Assembly (NCBI GenBank): GCA_027621295.1 | Contig: JAQCBR010000025.1 | Span: 1-38,719, forward strand | Length of the DNA stretch: 38,719 nucleotides | Direction: 5' to 3' | From: Planctomycetota bacterium | GTDB taxonomy: Bacteria > Planctomycetota > UBA1135 > UBA2386 | Shown here: positions 26,790 through 35,643 of the stretch, in pieces | How positions within the stretch are numbered: position 1 is the stretch's first letter | How the letters are laid out: the number at the start of each line of letters is the position of its first letter | The notes under the pieces: generated by a model | Told to the model about the DNA's origin: nothing | What the model saw: the letters and a program-made list of their open reading frames with translations, nothing else | Database searches by the model: none | Translations under genes and position numbers: made by a program

Positions 26790-27812
26790 ATGAAGAAGCT
26801 GCTCCTGCTCGCCCTGACGTCGCTGCTCGCCGCCTGCGGCCAGAGCACCGATGTCACCCTCTACGTCGCGCTCGACCAGGAGCACAGCGAGGCGCTCGTC
26901 CGCCGGTTCGAGGATGAGTCGGTTCTGCGGGTCAACGTGAGGTTCGATACGGAGGCGAGCAAGACGGTGGGGTTGGTGAGTGCGATCGTGTCCGAGAAGG
27001 ATCGGCCCCGCTGCGACGTGTTCTGGAACAACGAGTTGGCCCACACGGTCAGCCTCGGACAGAAGGGGCTGCTCGAGCCCTATGCCTCGCCGGCCGCCGC
27101 GGCGATCCCGTCCGCCTTCAAGGCCGAGGACGGGATGTGGACCGGGTTCGCCGCGCGCGCGCGCATCCTGATCGTCAACACCGACAAGCTCGGCGCGGAT
27201 CGCAGCGCGTGGCCGACGTCGATCGAGGACTTCGCCGACCCGAAGTGGAAGGGGCGCTGCGCGATCGCCCGCCCGCTCACCGGCACCACGCTCACCCACT
27301 TCGCCGCACTCCGGTTCGCGCTCGGCGAGGAGCGGTTCGGCGCCTGGCTCGACGCGATCCAGGACAACGTGGTCTGGCTGCAGAGCAACGGCGCGACGAT
27401 GCGCCAGACCGCCGACCCGGACTCGGAGATCGCGTTCGCGCTGACCGACACCGATGACTTCCACGTCGCGCTGCTGAAGGGGCACGCGGTCGGCGCGGTG
27501 TTCCCCGACCAGGCGGAAGGCGGGCTCGGCACGATGCTGATCCCGAACTCGGTCGCGGTCGTCCGCGGCGGCCCGCACCCCGAAGCCGCACGGAAGCTCG
27601 TCGACTTCATCGCCTCGGAGCAGGTCGAAGGCCTGTTGGCGGCCTCCAAGTCGGCGCAGATCCCGGTGCGGAGCAGCGTGAAGGGCCCCGAGTCGGCGTG
27701 GATCCTCGGCATCGACGAGTTCCGTCCGATGGTCTGGGATGCCGGTGAGGTCGCGTCCAACCTCGCCGAGCTCTCCGCGCAGTTCGGCCAGCGCTACGGC
27801 GGCTCCCGCTGA
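26790..27812 (+). CDS. ABC importer substrate-binding lipoprotein (Fe3+/2-AEP/polyamine-type cluster)
   Basis: A 340-residue lipoprotein (lipobox LLAAC, C16) with a type II periplasmic binding fold. TLYVALDQEHSEALVRRFED is the typical first strand and helix, CDVFWNNE and WTGFAARARILIVNTDKL match the iron/2-aminoethylphosphonate group, and GTMLIPNSVAVVRGG with HPEAARKLVDFIASEQVE the second lobe. The paired tyrosines that bind Fe3+ in FbpA/FutA are absent: the matching stretch reads ALTDTDDFHVALLKG. Iron is therefore unlikely; the ligand is unassigned. It heads an operon with the permease (17-base gap) and ATPase. A phosphonate ligand is possible given the island 6 kb upstream, but nothing in the sequence proves it. 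Confidence 0.83.
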   Translation: MKKLLLLALTSLLAACGQSTDVTLYVALDQEHSEALVRRFEDESVLRVNVRFDTEASKTVGLVSAIVSEKDRPRCDVFWNNELAHTVSLGQKGLLEPYASPAAAAIPSAFKAEDGMWTGFAARARILIVNTDKLGADRSAWPTSIEDFADPKWKGRCAIARPLTGTTLTHFAALRFALGEERFGAWLDAIQDNVVWLQSNGATMRQTADPDSEIAFALTDTDDFHVALLKGHAVGAVFPDQAEGGLGTMLIPNSVAVVRGGPHPEAARKLVDFIASEQVEGLLAASKSAQIPVRSSVKGPESAWILGIDEFRPMVWDAGEVASNLAELSAQFGQRYGGSR

Positions 27813-27829
27813 GGAGTTCGACCGGTTCG

Positions 27830-29446
27830 ATGGACCGATTCCGCGACGTCCTCGCCCGACTGCCGCTGGCCCTCGCGGTCGGTTTCGGTGTTCTCTGCGT
27901 CGTGCTCCCGCTCGGCGCGATGCTGTCCGAGACCGTCTACGGCCCCGATGGGTTCACGCTGGAGCCGTGGGCGACGATCCTCGCGACGGACGTCGATCGG
28001 CAGCAGATCCTCGCGTCCGTCGGCCTCGGCGTCGTCGCGGTGGCCGTGGCGATCGTGTTCGGCTTCGGCCATGCGTGGCTGACGACCGCGACCGACCTTC
28101 CGGGTGCTCGCGTGCTCGGGCCGCTCGGCATCGCTCCGCTGGTGATCCCGCCGATCCTCGTGGCGATGGGCTTCGCCGACTTCGCGCCGGCTTCGGGCTT
28201 CTGGTTCTGCGCGCTCCTGCTCGGCACCAGCTACGCGCCGTTCGTCGCGGTCATGACCGCGCGCGGGCTGCGGGCCGTCGACGGGCGCGGATACGAGGCG
28301 GCGATGCTGTCTCGCGGCCGCGGGCCCGCCGAGCGGCTGCTGCTGCGCTCGATCCTGCCCGAGATCGTGGCCGGGTGCCTGTTCGCGTTCCTGTTCGTGA
28401 TCAGCGAGCACGGCGTGCCCGAGTTCCTGACGGTGAAGGGCAAGGCGTGGCACACCTACGCCGAGGGCGTGTTCGGACGCTGGACGCGCCGCGCGACCGG
28501 AGTCGCCCACGAGGACATCGTCAGCCCGATCGTCGCCGCGGTTCCGCTGATCGTGATCACGGCGCTCGCGCTCTTCGTCGCGCTGCGATTCCGCGCGCAC
28601 TCCGCGCTGCGCTCGGACTTCCGCCCGCTGCCGGTGCGTGCCCTCGGCGTCTGGCGATTCCCAGCTCTCGTCCTTCCCGCGACCTACCTGACCTGCGGGG
28701 TCGGAGTGCCGATCTTCGTGATGCTTCGCTGGGCGATGGGATCGACGCAGACGCGGGAGCCGATGTCGGTGGACATCCTGCGGCGCAGCTTCCGCGGCGC
28801 GATCGAACAGTCCGGGGACGATCTCTCCTACACGCTGCTGCTGGCGCTGCTGACGACCGCGATCCTGCTCGCCGTGTCGATCCCGGCCGCTCGCGTCGCC
28901 GCGCGGCGGTTCCCGGCGATCGACCACCTCGCCGTGCTGCCGGTCGCCGTGCCCGCGGTGCTGCTGGCGATCGGCTTCGTGAAGGTCTTCAACAGCCCCG
29001 CCGCCGGAGCGGTCTACGACGCGGTCGGCTACGACCTCTACGACTCGATGGGGGTCGTCGGCTGTGCCTATGCGGCGCGCTTCCTCCCCTTCGGGGTGTT
29101 GACGCTCAGCCAGGCCGTGCGTCGTCTGCCCCGGTCGGCGGAGGACGCCGCCCTGCTCTCGGGGCGCAGCTCTCTCGCCTGCGGTCTTCGCATCCATCTG
29201 CCCGCGCTGGCACCTGCGATCTGGTCGGTCGCGTGTCTGGCTTTCGTGCTGGCGGCTCGGGAGCTCGACGTTGCGGTCGTGCTGCCTGCCGGCAACGACA
29301 CGGTGGTGCGTCGGCTGTCGAACATCGTCCACTTCGGTGGCGAGGACGCAGGAGGCGCGCTCGCGCTGATTCTCCTCGTGGCCGTCACGTCCCTGCCGAT
29401 CCTGACCGTGTTGCTGACCGGTCGGAAACTCCGCCCCCTGTCCTAG
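27830..29446 (+). CDS. ABC importer double-length permease
   Basis: A 538-residue inner-membrane protein made of two fused permease modules, as in FbpB, ThiP and PhnU-type importers, with about 12 hydrophobic segments. Two EAA-type cytoplasmic loops for ATPase contact are visible: EAAMLSRGRGPAERLLLRSILP in the first half (about residues 155-180) and EDAALLSGRSSLACGLRIHLP in the second (about 437-460). It forms the channel for the ligand delivered by the lipoprotein encoded upstream. GAGGAG lies about 14 bases before the ATG. The ATPase gene follows after 11 bases. Confidence 0.88.
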   Translation: MDRFRDVLARLPLALAVGFGVLCVVLPLGAMLSETVYGPDGFTLEPWATILATDVDRQQILASVGLGVVAVAVAIVFGFGHAWLTTATDLPGARVLGPLGIAPLVIPPILVAMGFADFAPASGFWFCALLLGTSYAPFVAVMTARGLRAVDGRGYEAAMLSRGRGPAERLLLRSILPEIVAGCLFAFLFVISEHGVPEFLTVKGKAWHTYAEGVFGRWTRRATGVAHEDIVSPIVAAVPLIVITALALFVALRFRAHSALRSDFRPLPVRALGVWRFPALVLPATYLTCGVGVPIFVMLRWAMGSTQTREPMSVDILRRSFRGAIEQSGDDLSYTLLLALLTTAILLAVSIPAARVAARRFPAIDHLAVLPVAVPAVLLAIGFVKVFNSPAAGAVYDAVGYDLYDSMGVVGCAYAARFLPFGVLTLSQAVRRLPRSAEDAALLSGRSSLACGLRIHLPALAPAIWSVACLAFVLAARELDVAVVLPAGNDTVVRRLSNIVHFGGEDAGGALALILLVAVTSLPILTVLLTGRKLRPLS

Positions 29447-29457
29447 AAGCAAAGCCC

Positions 29458-30480
29458 GTGCAGTCCGTCGAAGTCGAACAGCTGGAGTTCCGGCACCGGG
29501 GCGGTGACTTCCGTCTCGGCCCGCTGGACTTCCACCTCGCCGCGGGCAGTCGGACGGCGTTGGTCGGTCCGTCGGGCTGCGGCAAGTCCACTCTGCTGCG
29601 TCTGCTCGCGGGCCTCGAGAAGGCGACGACCGGCACCGTGTCCATCGGCGGGCGCGTGGTCTCCGAGGGTGGCACCGAGCGCGTGTCGCCGGCGGACCGC
29701 CGGATCGGTTTCGTCTTCCAGGACGGAGCGCTGTGGCCGCACCTCGATGCGATCGGCCACCTGCGATTCGTGCAGCGGGGCCTGTCCGACGCGGACGCGC
29801 TGGCGCTCCTGCAGCGCGTCGGCCTCGCCGACCGGGCGAGGCATCGTCCCGCAGCGCTGTCCGGAGGTGAGGCGCAGCGGCTCTCGCTGGCGCGCGCGCT
29901 CGCACACGATCCCGAGATCCTCCTCCTCGACGAGCCGCTGGGTGCGGTCGACGTGCACCTCCGGGACGAGCTCGCGCTGCTCGTGGCCGACCTCGCGCGC
30001 GATCGTGCGCTGACGCTCGTCGTCGTCACCCACGACCGGGACGAGGCGCTGGCGATGGCCGACGACCTCCTCGTGCTCCGGCAGGGGGCGCTGGTCGAGC
30101 GGGGCTCCGCTGCTGACCTCCTGTCGACGCCGGGGACCGGCTTCACCGCAAGCTTCCTGTCCCGCGCGGTCTGCCTGCCGCTCGCGCCCGAGGGCGGACG
30201 GGCGGCGACGCCGTTCGGAGCCATCGACGTGCCGGCGGGTGCCGACGCGAACTCCCACGTGCTCGCGGTCCTGCCGGGCGATCTCGAGATCGTCTCGTCG
30301 GGCGAGTCCGCAGCCGAGGCGGAAGTCCGGCACCTGCGCAGCGACGGCTTCGGTCGTCGGCTCGCGGCGGTCTCCGTCCACGGGCAGCTCGTCCCCGTCC
30401 TCTGCGGTCCGGACGTCGCCATCGGCGACCGGCTCGCGCTCCGCTTCCGCATTCCGCCTCGCGTGCTGCCCCACGGCTGA
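29458..30480 (+). CDS. ABC importer ATPase
   Basis: A 340-residue cytoplasmic ATPase. Walker A is G37-PSGCGKS-T45, the Q-loop lies in FVFQDGALWPH, the ABC signature is L134-SGGE, Walker B is ILLLDEPLGAVD, and the switch histidine is in VVVTHDRDEA. The last ~110 residues after position 230 are TOBE-like (VLAVLPGDLEIVSSG), as in Fe3+, polyamine and 2-aminoethylphosphonate importers. All catalytic motifs are intact. GTG is the start; the same frame is open across the permease gene but is not protein-like there. It completes the three-gene importer. Confidence 0.88.
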   Translation: MQSVEVEQLEFRHRGGDFRLGPLDFHLAAGSRTALVGPSGCGKSTLLRLLAGLEKATTGTVSIGGRVVSEGGTERVSPADRRIGFVFQDGALWPHLDAIGHLRFVQRGLSDADALALLQRVGLADRARHRPAALSGGEAQRLSLARALAHDPEILLLDEPLGAVDVHLRDELALLVADLARDRALTLVVVTHDRDEALAMADDLLVLRQGALVERGSAADLLSTPGTGFTASFLSRAVCLPLAPEGGRAATPFGAIDVPAGADANSHVLAVLPGDLEIVSSGESAAEAEVRHLRSDGFGRRLAAVSVHGQLVPVLCGPDVAIGDRLALRFRIPPRVLPHG

Positions 30481-30539
30481 CACGCGAGTCCACTCCGTTC
30501 GCGCCTCGCGAGCGGGCCACCCCTTCCTGACGACCAGCC

Positions 30540-31547
30540 ATGAGCACCGGCACCCGGATCTTCTCGGCAGCCCTGTTCGTCTTCGCCGTGATCGGCGTCG
30601 GTCGGTTCCTGCTCGTCGAGCCGGAGCCCGCCGTCTCCGGCGAGCGCACGGAGCAGACCGCGCGACGCTTCCAGTCCGCGCAGGAGTGCCGCGCGTGCCA
30701 CCAGGACGTGTGGGACGAGTGGTACGGCTCGCACCACCAGATCGCGTACCTGAACACGGAGGTCCGCGCGCTGAGCGACGACTTCCGCAACAAGGAGTGC
30801 CAGGCCTGCCATCTGCCCCAGCCGATCGAGGTGACGGGCTTCGGCCAGCGGACGCTGCCGCGGAAGACGCGCCCGGACGAGGGCGTGGGCTGCATCGAGT
30901 GCCACGTCGACGGCGAGGGGCGGGTCATGGGCACGCGCGACCTGCCTGGCGCTCCGTGCGCGCCGCGCGCGCGTGACGAAATGGCGGACGTCGTTCACTG
31001 CGAGAGCTGCCACAACCAGCACTGGACGACCGACCAGTGGCGCGCGAGCAGCTACCCGGAGAAGGGCATCGGCTGCAACGACTGCCACATGCCCGAGGTC
31101 GCACGTCAGCTCGCGGATGGCACGACGCGCAAGGGGCGAGGCCACGGCTACGCCGGCGCGCACGATACGGCGATGCTGAAGAAGGCGGGCACGTTCACCG
31201 TGACCCGCGATGGGGCGGAGCTCGTGCTCGCGCTCGAGAACACCGGCGCCGGCCACAACTTCCCGACCGAGGAGCGGCACCGCGTCGTCGACATCGACTA
31301 TCGCTTCATCGCGGCGGATGGCACAGAAGGCGCGTGGGAGCGTGCCTACAGGTTCCGTCAGCCCTACCGGGACGAGCCCGGTGAGAACACCCAGCTCCCT
31401 GCTGGCGAGCGGCACGAGTCGCGCGTTGCGATCCCGGACGGAACCGCGCGCGCCGAGGCGCGCCTCTGGTACCGGCTGAAGCCCTACATCAGTGACGACG
31501 ACCCGGCGAGCACGCTGCTCGAGGAGCGGGAGGTCGTGATCGAATGA
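30540..31547 (+). CDS. Membrane-anchored five-haem cytochrome c
   Basis: A 335-residue exported cytochrome with an uncleaved N-terminal anchor (FSAALFVFAVIGVGRFLLV). Five CxxCH motifs begin at C50, C87, C118, C154 and C179, packed in 130 residues, as in cytochrome c554/NrfB-type chains. The C-terminal ~130 residues form a haem-free beta-domain beginning AGTFTVTRDGAELVLALENTGAG and containing GHNFPT, a motif recurrent in such multihaem proteins. A role in periplasmic electron transfer is clear; partners are unknown. Its stop overlaps the HEAT-repeat lipoprotein start as ATGA. Confidence 0.85.
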   Translation: MSTGTRIFSAALFVFAVIGVGRFLLVEPEPAVSGERTEQTARRFQSAQECRACHQDVWDEWYGSHHQIAYLNTEVRALSDDFRNKECQACHLPQPIEVTGFGQRTLPRKTRPDEGVGCIECHVDGEGRVMGTRDLPGAPCAPRARDEMADVVHCESCHNQHWTTDQWRASSYPEKGIGCNDCHMPEVARQLADGTTRKGRGHGYAGAHDTAMLKKAGTFTVTRDGAELVLALENTGAGHNFPTEERHRVVDIDYRFIAADGTEGAWERAYRFRQPYRDEPGENTQLPAGERHESRVAIPDGTARAEARLWYRLKPYISDDDPASTLLEEREVVIE

Positions 31548-32860
31548 TCGCACGTCGCCGCTCCGCGTTGACCCTGATCCTCGCCCTGATCGGCTGCGCT
31601 CCGGAGCGCGTCCGGCAGGCGACGGAGCCCGCCGTCCCGGCGCTCCCACCCGTCGAGCTCTCGCCAGCGATGCCCGGCCTGGAGGAGCTCGCGGCTTCGG
31701 CCCCGGCCGGGCCTGGCGAGGAGCGGATCGCCGAGCTGCGGGACCTGTTCGAGACCGGCTACAGGGCGGGCTACGCGCAGCCGCGGTCCGCGGCGATGGC
31801 GCAGCGGGCCTTCGCCGAGGCCGACGACTCGGTCTGGGCGCTCGAGGACGTGCTGGTCAACCACGAGGACCCGGCGCTGCGTGCCCAGGCGGCGTTCCTG
31901 CTCGGCCAGAGCGGACGGAAGGCCGCGCTCCCGATCCTGATGAAGCGGGTCAAGTACGAGGCTGACCCGATCGCCCAGAGCTGGGTGGCCGGTGCGCTCG
32001 CCGCGCTCGGGTGCCATGGTGCGCTCGACCAGCTCGCGACGATGATGGGGCGGGAGGACAGCGCGCAGGTCGCGGGTTCGATCGCGATCGACGTGCTGCG
32101 CGCCGCGGGCGTCGAGCTCGGCGAGACGCCGAGCTACCAGGAACTCCAGGATCGGTGCGTCGAGCTGTTCGGCGCCTGGAAGCGCCTCGGCGTGGTGCCG
32201 GGTGAGGTGCAGGCCGACGGGAGCGCGCCTGCGGCACCCGCGGTGGAAGACCTGGACCCGCTGCTGCGTGCGCGCCTCGCGGCGCACCTCGTCGCACTCG
32301 CACACCAGCCGCTGCGTCCGGTCGACGACTGTCGGTTCATCTTCCAGCGTGTCGGCCTCGTCGGGCTTCGGCTCGCCGAACGCTGCGTGCGTGCCTCCGA
32401 GCCGCACCCGCGCAACCACGGGCTCGAGATCATGCTCGGGCTCGGGCGGTCTGCCGCCGTGGTGGGGGACGCAGTTCTGCCGCTCTTCGACGACGAGCTG
32501 ACCGGCTCCGTGTCGATGCGGGTCGCTGGCGCCGTCGGATACGCGCCTGCGCTGCCGCACCTGTCCGCGCGCCTCGGCTCCGAGCACGTGGAGATCCGCG
32601 CCGCGGCTGCGGCGGCGCTCGGGCTCATGGGTGACCCCGAGGCCCTGCCCGCGCTGGCGGCCCGCCTCAGCGATCCGAACGAGGTCGTCGACGTGCGCGT
32701 CGAGGCGGCGGCAGCCATCGCGCGCATCGATGTCGGGCGCGCGTTCCTGCTCGAGCGTGCGCAGGTCGGCGACTACCACGAACCGACGCTGCTCGAACTT
32801 CTCGACGGCGTCGATCGGGAGCGCGCGGCCGCGCGGAGCGCTGCGCTCCGCGGGCGCTGA
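31544..32860 (+). CDS. HEAT-repeat lipoprotein
   Basis: A 438-residue lipoprotein (lipobox LIGC, C18). The mature part is alpha-helical with HEAT/PBS-lyase-type repeats: HEDPALRAQAAFLLGQSG, ALPILMKRVKYEADPIAQSW, SMRVAGAVGYAPALPHLSARLG, EIRAAAAAALGLMGDPEALPA and DVRVEAAAAIARI. These repeats usually form a protein-binding surface. It is coupled by ATGA to the five-haem cytochrome gene and probably binds or scaffolds that cytochrome on the membrane surface; this is inferred from the coupling. The 3' end of the gene carries a nine-base hairpin. Confidence 0.82.
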   Translation: MIARRRSALTLILALIGCAPERVRQATEPAVPALPPVELSPAMPGLEELAASAPAGPGEERIAELRDLFETGYRAGYAQPRSAAMAQRAFAEADDSVWALEDVLVNHEDPALRAQAAFLLGQSGRKAALPILMKRVKYEADPIAQSWVAGALAALGCHGALDQLATMMGREDSAQVAGSIAIDVLRAAGVELGETPSYQELQDRCVELFGAWKRLGVVPGEVQADGSAPAAPAVEDLDPLLRARLAAHLVALAHQPLRPVDDCRFIFQRVGLVGLRLAERCVRASEPHPRNHGLEIMLGLGRSAAVVGDAVLPLFDDELTGSVSMRVAGAVGYAPALPHLSARLGSEHVEIRAAAAAALGLMGDPEALPALAARLSDPNEVVDVRVEAAAAIARIDVGRAFLLERAQVGDYHEPTLLELLDGVDRERAAARSAALRGR

Positions 32861-32867
32861 CGACGCA

Positions 32868-32890
32868 GGGCGGCGCAGGCTGCGCCGCCC
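32868..32890. terminator. Bidirectional terminator hairpin
   Basis: A perfect ten-base stem, GGGCGGCGCA paired with TGCGCCGCCC around GGC, lies between the convergent HEAT and CAP genes. A second perfect hairpin (CGCGGAGCG, CTG, CGCTCCGCG) sits at 32832-32852 inside the end of the HEAT gene. No T-run is present on either strand. Confidence 0.6.
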
Positions 32891-32899
32891 CGTCACGCG

Positions 32900-35374
32900 T
32901 CACTTGATGCGGCCGAGACCCTGCGCCTGCGCGCCGGTCTTGAACCACCACTTCAGCTCGCGGGGGTTCGTGTTGAACGTCAGCTTCACGACCGCCATGT
33001 AGTCCTCGTTGGCCGCGAGGACCTCCTTCGGGATCACGAAGACGACGTCGCTGAGCGCGAGGCGCTTCAGCAGCGGCTCGGACGGCGTGTGCAGCCAGCA
33101 CGGCACTTCTTCGTCGGGCTCGTAGTCCTTGCCGCGCTTCTTCGCGGTGTAGAGCTTCATCGAGACGTCGCCGAGGCGCTGTGCCACCGTGTGGCTGAAC
33201 TGCAGGCTGACCGGATAGCCGGTGTCCTTCTGGTCCTCGAACTCGAGGCCGACGTCCTCGAGCGGGTTCGGGTGCTCGGTGTAGGCGAACTGGCGCGGCA
33301 CGTTGGTCATGCCGAGCGGCGGCCACGCGATGTAGCCGACCTGGCGCTCGCGGACCGGGTCACGCGGCTCCTGCAGGGAGCCGGAGTCGAGCACGATGAC
33401 CTCGCACAGGCCCGTGTTGTCGTAGGCGAGGCCGAAGCGGTTGATGTTGTACTCGAGCAGCGGAAACCGGTGGTAGACGGTGCCGATCCACTGGTCGACC
33501 GCGCTCACCGCGTCGAGCGAGCCCTGGCTGAACACGATCACCGAGCGGAGGCCGGCGCGCATACCGCGCGGCGTGAAGCCTTCCTTCGCCGGGTCTTCCT
33601 CGTGCGCCTCGGGCCAGACCCAGTGCTCCTCGTGCTTGCCGAGGAAGCGCGCGTGGTCCTCGCAGGCGGCCGTCGCCTCGGAGTCGAGCTCGCACTCGCC
33701 GAGCGCGTTGACCCAGCCCTCGCGGAGCGTCGTCGTCTCGTCCTCGTCCTCGATGGTGATCGCCGGCTCGCCGAACGTCGACGTCAGGCGGCGGATCGCG
33801 TTCAGCCGTTCGAGGCCGTCGAGCTCCTCGTCCTCCGGATACTCGGGCAGCAGCGGCGGGCCGTAGCCGGTCGCCGCGGCCGCGACACCGCGTCCGCTCG
33901 CCCAGTCACGCCACTCCTTCTCGACCTCGGCGATCGGCATGCCGAACGCCTTCTGCGAGGCCTCGTCGACCTCCTGCGGGAACGGGATCTTGTCGTGCGG
34001 GTTGAGCTGGAGGAACTTCAGCCAGCCCTCCGGGAAGCGGGCCATCGCCCAGACCGAGAAGCTCCAGGACTTCAGGCGGACGTCGGCCGGGAACTTCGAG
34101 AGCTCGGTGCGCGGGACGACGTCGAGCGGCACGTCGGTGCGGGCGAGGGCCTGGTTGCGCATCTCGCGCATCCACCAGTTCGCGCCCTCGGGAAGCGACT
34201 TCTTCGAGTCGGCCTCGGTGCCCTTCGGCTCCGCGCCGTAGCGGGTCTTGCAGGTCGACTTGAGGAACCAGGTCGCCGCGTGGTGGGCGCCTTCGAGCAG
34301 GCCGGCATTCGCGCCGCCCTTCTGGATCAGCCCGTAGTGGAAGACGTGCGCGATCAGGTGGTCGTGCATGTAGGAGGGCATGCCTTCCGTCGCCACCTGG
34401 CACGTGCCGCCGCCCTTGCCCTGGAAGATCAGGTTCGCGTACTTGCCGCGGAGGTCGGGGACGAGTTCAGGGTTCATCTCCTTGAACTTCTCCATCTCCA
34501 GGCTGGTCCAGAGGTAGCCGATCCACTTCCAGCCCTTCATCTGGGCTGTGGCGTTGCGCATCACCGCCTTGTCGCCGCCGGTCGCGTACTCGAGGAACTC
34601 GAGCGCACGTTCGCCCCACTGCACGACGTCGTCGGCGTTGGCCTGCGTGCCGCGGACGAAGACCGTGAAGTTCTTCGTCCGCGCGCCGTAGAACTCGAGG
34701 CCGGTGCGCTGCAGCGACTCCGGGATCTCGGCGACCGGCTGCGGGTCGTAGTTCTTCTTGGCGAGCATCAGCGCGAAGGTCTCGATCTCCTTCATGCGCC
34801 CCATGAACGCCACGTCCTCGGCGTCCCCGTAGTACTCGAGCGTGCCGTCGCTCCACGGCTCGTGCCCGAGCGCCTCGTGCGCATCCTTGTCGAACGGGTT
34901 GTAGAGGATCGCGCGGCGCAGGTGGTCGGCGCCCTCGGCCAAGCTGGCCCCCTGGGCCTTCATCATCTCGAGGCCGAGCGTCCGGTGTTCGACCCCGAGC
35001 TTCTCGCAGGTCGAGCGCCATTCCTGGTCGAGCTCGAAGCGGCCCTTGCGATCGGCCTTGTCGGGCCAGTCCCGGCGCTTCTTCGGCGGGACCAGCTTCC
35101 ACTCCTCGTCGTCCTTGTCGAACTCGTAGTCGAGCGCCCGGCGGACCGTCTTGTTGTCCGGGTCGTACTCGGCGATCACCAGCTCGTAGGCGCTGCGCTC
35201 CATCGGTCCGTGCTTCTTCGACTTCGCTTTGCGGGCGAAGCCGGTCAGCAGGGATGTCGCCTTCTTGACCAGCGCGCCTTCTTGCTCGGCGAACGGGTTG
35301 GCTTCGCCCTGGCAACGCAGGTTCGTAGCGAGGACGAGGAAGCCCAGGAGGGAGAGGAGAAGACTCTTGGTCAT
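32900..35374 (-). CDS. Exported CAP-domain protein with a degenerate metalloprotease-like region
   Basis: An 824-residue secreted protein (signal MTKSLLLSLLGFLVLATNL). The first ~500 residues are unusually rich in Lys, Glu and Trp. Within them, HDHLIAH (337-343) followed 18 residues later by LLEGAHH (E361) has the layout of a gluzincin peptidase (HExxH ... EG), but the catalytic Glu of HExxH is Leu, so it is probably inactive. A CAP (SCP/PR1-type) domain follows at about 520-665: LNAIRRL, ACEDHARFLGKH, GMRAGLRSVIVFSQG, and VYHRFPLLEYNINRFGLAYDNTG. A beta-rich C-terminus ends at WWFKTGAQAQGLGRIK. CAP proteins act outside the cell in lipid or protein binding. Function here is unknown. Confidence 0.78.
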   Translation of the reverse strand: MTKSLLLSLLGFLVLATNLRCQGEANPFAEQEGALVKKATSLLTGFARKAKSKKHGPMERSAYELVIAEYDPDNKTVRRALDYEFDKDDEEWKLVPPKKRRDWPDKADRKGRFELDQEWRSTCEKLGVEHRTLGLEMMKAQGASLAEGADHLRRAILYNPFDKDAHEALGHEPWSDGTLEYYGDAEDVAFMGRMKEIETFALMLAKKNYDPQPVAEIPESLQRTGLEFYGARTKNFTVFVRGTQANADDVVQWGERALEFLEYATGGDKAVMRNATAQMKGWKWIGYLWTSLEMEKFKEMNPELVPDLRGKYANLIFQGKGGGTCQVATEGMPSYMHDHLIAHVFHYGLIQKGGANAGLLEGAHHAATWFLKSTCKTRYGAEPKGTEADSKKSLPEGANWWMREMRNQALARTDVPLDVVPRTELSKFPADVRLKSWSFSVWAMARFPEGWLKFLQLNPHDKIPFPQEVDEASQKAFGMPIAEVEKEWRDWASGRGVAAAATGYGPPLLPEYPEDEELDGLERLNAIRRLTSTFGEPAITIEDEDETTTLREGWVNALGECELDSEATAACEDHARFLGKHEEHWVWPEAHEEDPAKEGFTPRGMRAGLRSVIVFSQGSLDAVSAVDQWIGTVYHRFPLLEYNINRFGLAYDNTGLCEVIVLDSGSLQEPRDPVRERQVGYIAWPPLGMTNVPRQFAYTEHPNPLEDVGLEFEDQKDTGYPVSLQFSHTVAQRLGDVSMKLYTAKKRGKDYEPDEEVPCWLHTPSEPLLKRLALSDVVFVIPKEVLAANEDYMAVVKLTFNTNPRELKWWFKTGAQAQGLGRIK

Positions 35375-35643
35375 GGTGTCTGCGGGGACGCGGATCCACG
35401 TCCGGGCACCCGGCACGCGGGCGCTCAAGCGGGGCACGATGCTACGCGCGGCCGGCCCGTGCGGCTCCCCCTTCGGAGGAGAACCCGGTGGGCTCTGCGT
35501 CTCCGTCCCAGAATCGTGATACGGCAGCGTGCGACGGGTGATGGGGTAGGCGGACTCCGTTGCGTCTGGCACCATCGGCGCCGCGAACCGGGCCCAGGCA
35601 CTCGCCGGACCGAGACACTCGACCCGAAACCCTGCCCCAGACG
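35375..35643. promoter_or_regulatory. Divergent region between CAP and Ig-like protein genes
   Basis: These 269 bases separate two divergent exported-protein genes and should carry both promoters. No strong inverted repeat or recognisable operator was seen. Frames that cross it on either strand are extensions of neighbouring shadows. Confidence 0.35.

Noticed and set aside
26790..30480. Naming the importer as a ferric iron transporter
   Set aside because: The paired iron-binding tyrosines are missing from the binding protein.
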